A DNA stretch of 17,588 bases from CAG-492 sp035388585 (GTDB taxonomy: Bacteria > Bacillota > Clostridia > TANB77 > CAG-508), in NCBI GenBank assembly GCA_035388585.1, contig DAOOQE010000024.1, forward strand, positions 1-17,588, given 5' to 3'. Shown here one piece after another: positions 13,982 to 17,588 of this stretch. A program made the translations under genes and the position numbers. Under the pieces are notes generated by a model that saw only the letters and a list, made by a program, of their open reading frames with translations, was not told the origin of the DNA and ran no database searches. Numbering within the stretch: position 1 is the stretch's first letter; each line of letters starts with the position of its first letter.

Positions 13982-16900
13982 TTAAAAAATTTTAAAGAAA
14001 TTTTTTATTTCTTGTATTATATTTTTATCATTTAAAAAAAGTAGTTTTAATGTAATATATGGCTGTAGACTTTGTGAGAACCTTATTCTTGTACCGTATT
14101 CTTTTATAAGTTCTGGTATCTTATCTGTATTAAATTTTTTATCCAAATATATAATTATATTTTCATTTCTTTGAACTAATTTAACAATACCTTTTTTTCT
14201 ACATAATTGTTTAATTCTTGCAATTTCTATTAAATTTTCAACTTCTTTTGGAATAGAACCATATCTATCAATTATTTCATCTATAACATTTTGAATATTA
14301 TCCTCTGTTTTAGCTATAGCTATATCTTGATAAATATCTATTTTTTGTTTTCCATCACTAATAAAATCATCAGGAATATAGCTTGAAACATTTAAATCTA
14401 TTTGTATATCCTGTTCAACTTCGAATTCAATACCCTGCATTTCTTTTATTACCTCATCTAACAAATTACAGTAAGTATCATATCCAACTTGTTCCATATG
14501 ACCATGTTGAACCTCACCTAAAAGACTTCCTGCTCCTCTTATTTCCAGATCTCTCATTGCTATTTTGAAGCCAGATCCTAATTCAGTAAATTCTTTAATT
14601 GCTTTTAATCGTTTTTCAGCAATTTCTGAAATCATTTTATCCCTTTTATACATTATATACGCATAAGCCTGTTTGTCGCTTCTACCAACCCTTCCACGTA
14701 TTTGATATAATTGGGCAAGACCAAGTCTATCAGCATTTTCAACAAGTATAGTATTTGCATTTGGAATATCAATTCCTGATTCTAGTATTGTTGTACATAC
14801 TAATACATTTATTTTTTTATTAACAAAATCATTCATTATATCTTCTATTGCTCTTCCTGTCATTTGCCCATGTGCATATGCTACTTCTGATTCTGGTACT
14901 AAATTAGATATTTCATTTGACTTTTTTGCTATTTGTTCAACATTATTGTACAAATAAAATACTTGGCCTCCTCTTTCCAGTTCTTTTGTAATTGCCTCTT
15001 TTACAACTTCATCATCTTGTTCTAACACATACGTTTGAACTGGTTTTCTATTATATGGTGGTTCATATATTACAGACATATCTCTTACTCCAACAATTGA
15101 CATATGTAATGTTCTAGGTATTGGGGTAGCTGTCATAGTTAATACATCTACATTTGTTTTAAAGCCTTTTATTTTTTCTTTATCCTTTACTCCAAATCTA
15201 TGTTCCTCATCTATTATTAATAATCCTAAATCTTTAAATTCCACATCTTTACTTAATATTCTATGAGTACCTACTATTATATCTATTTCTCCCAAATTTA
15301 ATTTTCTAATTATTTCTTGCTGCTGTTTTGCTGTTCTAAATCTACTTAATAATTCTACTCTAATAGGATATTCTTGCATTCTTTTTCTAAATTCTTCAAA
15401 TTGTTGATTAGCAAGCACTGTTGTGGGAACCAAATATGCAACTTGTTTCTGGTCCATTACTGCTTTAAATGCAGCTCTTATTGCAACTTCTGTTTTACCA
15501 TATCCTACATCACCACATAACAATCTATCCATTGGTTTAGAATTTTCCATATCTTTTTTTACTTCTTCAATACATCTTAATTGATCCTCTGTTTCTGAAT
15601 ACTGAAAACTACTTTCAAATTGTTGTTGCCATGGAGTGTCTTTTGAAAAAGCATAACCTGTTATTTTTTTACGTTTTGCATATATTTCAATTAATTCTTT
15701 TGCCACTTCTCTTAAATTATTTTTAACTTTTGTTTTTGTATTTAACCAATCTTTTCCACCTAATTTATATATTTTCGGTGTTTTTTCACCTCCAATATAT
15801 TTTCTTACACTATCTAGACTGTCTGTTGGAATATATAAAATATCTTCATTTTTATATTTGATTTTTATATAATCTTTTGTTACATCATTTGCTTTTATAG
15901 TATTTACTCCAATATATTGGCCTATTCCGTGAACTTTATGGACAACATAATCACCTATTGATAAATCTGCAAAAACAACTCTTTCAGATTGTTTAAATTC
16001 ATCTGTTTGTCTCCTTTTTTTTGTTGTTTTTTTATACATTGATTCTTTTATATTGTTAAATTTAATATTTGAATAATTATATTCATCATCTTCATTTTTT
16101 AATAACTTATGGATTTCCTTTGATGGTATATCATTTTTTTCTAAAAAAACATTTTCAATACAATCCAAATTGAATTTATACTCACTAATATTACTAATCG
16201 AATCAGGAATACTTCTATTTTTTTCTACCAATATTTTAATTAAGCTATTGTTTTCTTTTATTATATTTTCTATTCTTTGGGATATTTTTACTTTTTCATC
16301 AATAAAAATAGTAAATTTACTTAAATATTTGGTCAAATTCCCATTGTTAATATAAAAACTATTAAAATATTTATCTATTTTGTTTAAATAATTTCCTGAT
16401 CTTATTTGTTCTATATCTTTTTCTATTTCATTTTTATCTTTATAATTTTTTTCTAATATTGTTTTGCATACTTTTTCTAAATCAGTTTCAAGTATCATTT
16501 CATGTGATGGAAATATTTCAACTTCTTCAAGCATTTTTGTTGACCTTTGTGTTGTTATATCAAATTCTCTTATTGAATCTACATCATCTCCCCAAAATTC
16601 TATTCTTATACCACTGTTATCTTTTACTGAAATATCTAAAATTCCACCTCTTATACAGAATTGTCCTCTTCCATCTATTATTTCATTTCTGTAATAACCT
16701 AGTTTTATTAATTTTTGTTTTAAATCATCTATTTTATATATATCACCTATTTTAAATTTCAAATTATTATTATATAGATTTTCTGGTAGAATCATTTTTT
16801 GCATAATTGTTTCTATAGTAGTAACTAATATTTCTACTTTTTTATTTCGTATTTGATTTAATATTTCTATTCTTTTATAAGGTAAATCCTTGCTTTCGGA

Positions 16901-17203
16901 TATAAATTCATAAGCTGATATTTCTCTTTTAGGGAAATAAATGATAGAATTATTATCGTTTTCCTCACTTCTAATTAAAGCATTAATGTTTTTTACTAGT
17001 TCTCTTGCTTGTATCTCATTATATGTTATTATACATATAGGTTTTTTCCTTTCTTGTAATGTACTATTTATTAATGATAATATTTCTGCTTTTCCAACTT
17101 CTGATAGACCCGATATTATTATCGGATCTTTTTGATTTTTTATCTTTTCTAGTAATTCCGAAAATCTTGGCAAGCTATCAACTTGCTTTAGGAATTTATC
17201 CAT
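13982..17203 (-). CDS. mfd: Transcription-repair coupling factor Mfd
   Basis: DNA translocase that removes RNA polymerase stalled at lesions and recruits UvrA. The product has 1073 residues, somewhat shorter than E. coli (1148) or B. subtilis (1177). Order of domains: UvrB-like module at about 1-235, a poorly conserved linker domain at about 245-400, the RNA polymerase-interacting CarD-like domain at about 412-475 (SIGDYVVHKVHGIGQY), then the RecG-like helicase. Helicase motifs: Walker A GDVGYGKT (564-571), DEEH (665-668), TATPIPRT (691-698), and QIRGRVGRS (834-842). The translocation region follows, and a C-terminal domain covers about 945-1073. AGGAG is seven bases before the ATG. The shortening seems to lie mostly in the linker domain. 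It is a single gene with its own consensus promoter. Confidence 0.97.
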   Translation of the reverse strand: MDKFLKQVDSLPRFSELLEKIKNQKDPIIISGLSEVGKAEILSLINSTLQERKKPICIITYNEIQARELVKNINALIRSEENDNNSIIYFPKREISAYEFISESKDLPYKRIEILNQIRNKKVEILVTTIETIMQKMILPENLYNNNLKFKIGDIYKIDDLKQKLIKLGYYRNEIIDGRGQFCIRGGILDISVKDNSGIRIEFWGDDVDSIREFDITTQRSTKMLEEVEIFPSHEMILETDLEKVCKTILEKNYKDKNEIEKDIEQIRSGNYLNKIDKYFNSFYINNGNLTKYLSKFTIFIDEKVKISQRIENIIKENNSLIKILVEKNRSIPDSISNISEYKFNLDCIENVFLEKNDIPSKEIHKLLKNEDDEYNYSNIKFNNIKESMYKKTTKKRRQTDEFKQSERVVFADLSIGDYVVHKVHGIGQYIGVNTIKANDVTKDYIKIKYKNEDILYIPTDSLDSVRKYIGGEKTPKIYKLGGKDWLNTKTKVKNNLREVAKELIEIYAKRKKITGYAFSKDTPWQQQFESSFQYSETEDQLRCIEEVKKDMENSKPMDRLLCGDVGYGKTEVAIRAAFKAVMDQKQVAYLVPTTVLANQQFEEFRKRMQEYPIRVELLSRFRTAKQQQEIIRKLNLGEIDIIVGTHRILSKDVEFKDLGLLIIDEEHRFGVKDKEKIKGFKTNVDVLTMTATPIPRTLHMSIVGVRDMSVIYEPPYNRKPVQTYVLEQDDEVVKEAITKELERGGQVFYLYNNVEQIAKKSNEISNLVPESEVAYAHGQMTGRAIEDIMNDFVNKKINVLVCTTILESGIDIPNANTILVENADRLGLAQLYQIRGRVGRSDKQAYAYIMYKRDKMISEIAEKRLKAIKEFTELGSGFKIAMRDLEIRGAGSLLGEVQHGHMEQVGYDTYCNLLDEVIKEMQGIEFEVEQDIQIDLNVSSYIPDDFISDGKQKIDIYQDIAIAKTEDNIQNVIDEIIDRYGSIPKEVENLIEIARIKQLCRKKGIVKLVQRNENIIIYLDKKFNTDKIPELIKEYGTRIRFSQSLQPYITLKLLFLNDKNIIQEIKNFFKIF

Positions 17204-17234
17204 TATTCTTCTCCTGTTTATAAATTACCTAAGT

Positions 17235-17263
17235 AGTATACCAAAAATATGTTCTGTTGTCAA
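17235..17263 (-). promoter_or_regulatory. Sigma-A promoter for mfd
   Basis: On the minus strand a perfect TTGACA (17263-17258), a 17-base spacer, and TATACT (17240-17235) preceded by TGG, an extended -10. It lies about 31 bases before the mfd start codon. Confidence 0.8.
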
Positions 17264-17284
17264 TCTCTAAACACTGCCTATCTA

Positions 17285-17332
17285 TTTACAATTGAATCTG
17301 TTGTTACAAAATTGCACTTACTTTTCACTTTA
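17285..17332. repeat. Dispersed palindromic repeat copy B
   Basis: The sequence aligns over its whole length with copy A at 12452-12501 (shared blocks TTTACAATTG, GTTACAAAATTGCA on one side and TTTTCACTT on the other). The arms are less perfect than in copy A. It lies immediately upstream of the mfd promoter, as copy A lies upstream of the rlmN promoter, and in the same orientation relative to both genes. Confidence 0.6.
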
Positions 17333-17437
17333 CATTACTAAATGTGTTAAATTTAAATTTTCTTATTATATTATTTAAAAATATTTTATAAATTTTAGAA
17401 TACATATATAAAATATTCATTATATTAGGAGGTTATA

Positions 17438-17461
17438 GTGTATAAATTTATTTTAAAATAA
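17438..17461 (+). CDS. Possible seven-codon leader-like reading frame
   Basis: A perfect AGGAGG (17427-17432) lies five bases before GTG, which opens the frame MYKFILK and ends at TAA (17459-17461). The stop is followed within six bases by a long hairpin with a T run. The frame is far too short for a statistical gene call, and no clear promoter can be picked out of the AT-rich upstream sequence. I list it because a perfect Shine-Dalgarno with ideal spacing is rare in this intergenic DNA. The alternative is chance. Confidence 0.25.
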   Translation: MYKFILK

Positions 17462-17466
17462 AAAAA

Positions 17467-17541
17467 TAGCTCCTTTTAAGTTGATATTAATTGTTGTATT
17501 TTATACAATATCTTTTCAACTTTTGGAAGCCATTTTTTTTT
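17467..17541. terminator. Long imperfect hairpin with T runs on both sides
   Basis: Outer arm TAGCTCC (17467-17473) pairs with GGAAGCCA (17525-17532) with one mismatch and one bulge. Inner arms are AAGTTGA (17478-17484) with TCAACTT (17516-17522) and TTGTA (17494-17498) with TACAA (17504-17508). Nine T residues follow on the plus strand (17533-17541), and a T-rich tract follows on the minus strand below 17466. On the minus strand the outer mismatch becomes a U-G pair, so it fits best as the terminator of the tRNA-Met transcript, but it can act both ways. Confidence 0.6.
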
Positions 17542-17544
17542 AAT

Positions 17545-17588
17545 TGGTAGCGATGGTGGGACTTGAACCTACGACCTGCCGGGTATGA
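17545..17588 (-). tRNA. tRNA-Met (CAT), 3' part only, truncated by the window edge
   Basis: Read on the minus strand from the edge, the sequence gives TCAT and AC of the anticodon loop, the 3' anticodon stem CCGGC, a five-base variable loop AGGTC, the T arm GTAGG-TTCAAGT-CCCAC, acceptor strand CATCGCT, discriminator A and an encoded CCA (17547-17545). Counting back from the T arm puts CAT at positions 34-36. Position 72 is T, and the stem lacks the CCC of initiator tRNAs at 39-41, so an elongator Met is favoured; a tRNA-Ile with a modified CAT anticodon cannot be excluded without the 5' half. The T stem contains an A-C opposition at 51/63. Confidence 0.85.

Noticed and set aside
16459..16755. 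Plus-strand frames opposite the mfd N-terminal region
   Set aside because: Leu/Phe-rich composition is the mirror of AT-rich Lys/Glu codons in mfd; there is no start signal.

Overview
The window is very AT-rich chromosomal DNA from a low-GC Firmicute, most likely a member of the Clostridia. The evidence is the strong Shine-Dalgarno sites, the sigma-A type promoters, a DUF4364-type winged-helix gene, and the order rlmN-prpC-prkC-rsgA-rpe, which matches the Bacillus/Clostridia arrangement. The genus cannot be fixed from sequence alone. No transposase, integrase, phage gene or CRISPR array is visible.

Layout. (1) Positions 1-534 contain no convincing protein gene. They hold a plus-strand promoter, a 27-bp tandem repeat, a GC-rich island that can close into one folded RNA domain, and three copies of a 47-bp tandem repeat. 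This is the least explained part of the window. (2) Positions 535-4948, minus strand: ftsE, ftsX, an EnvC-like M23 murein hydrolase and an S41 (Ctp) protease. This is an envelope module, interrupted by a 488-base spacer full of phased repeats. (3) Positions 5262-6676: trmB (minus) and a DUF4364 regulator (plus) diverge from overlapping promoters that share a perfect dyad. (4) Positions 6726-12346, minus strand: rlmN, then prpC-prkC from its own promoter, then rsgA-rpe. These are 23S rRNA/tRNA methylation, Ser/Thr phosphatase and PASTA kinase, a ribosome-assembly GTPase and a pentose-phosphate enzyme. (5) Positions 12766-13816, plus strand: the rplM-rpsI operon with a consensus promoter, a structured leader and a strong terminator. 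(6) Positions 13982-17263: mfd (minus) with a consensus promoter. (7) The right edge holds a seven-codon reading frame behind a perfect Shine-Dalgarno, a long hairpin, and the 3' part of an elongator tRNA-Met (minus).

The genes are mostly housekeeping. FtsEX is expected to control the neighbouring peptidoglycan hydrolase. PrpC and PrkC form the reversible phosphorylation pair that senses cell-wall fragments through PASTA domains. RsgA, RlmN, TrmB, L13 and S9 serve translation, and Mfd couples repair to transcription. The unusual content lies between genes: at least six separate short-repeat systems (periods 11, 27, 36-37, 39 and 47 bp, plus a dispersed palindromic repeat) and one candidate structured RNA locus at the left end.
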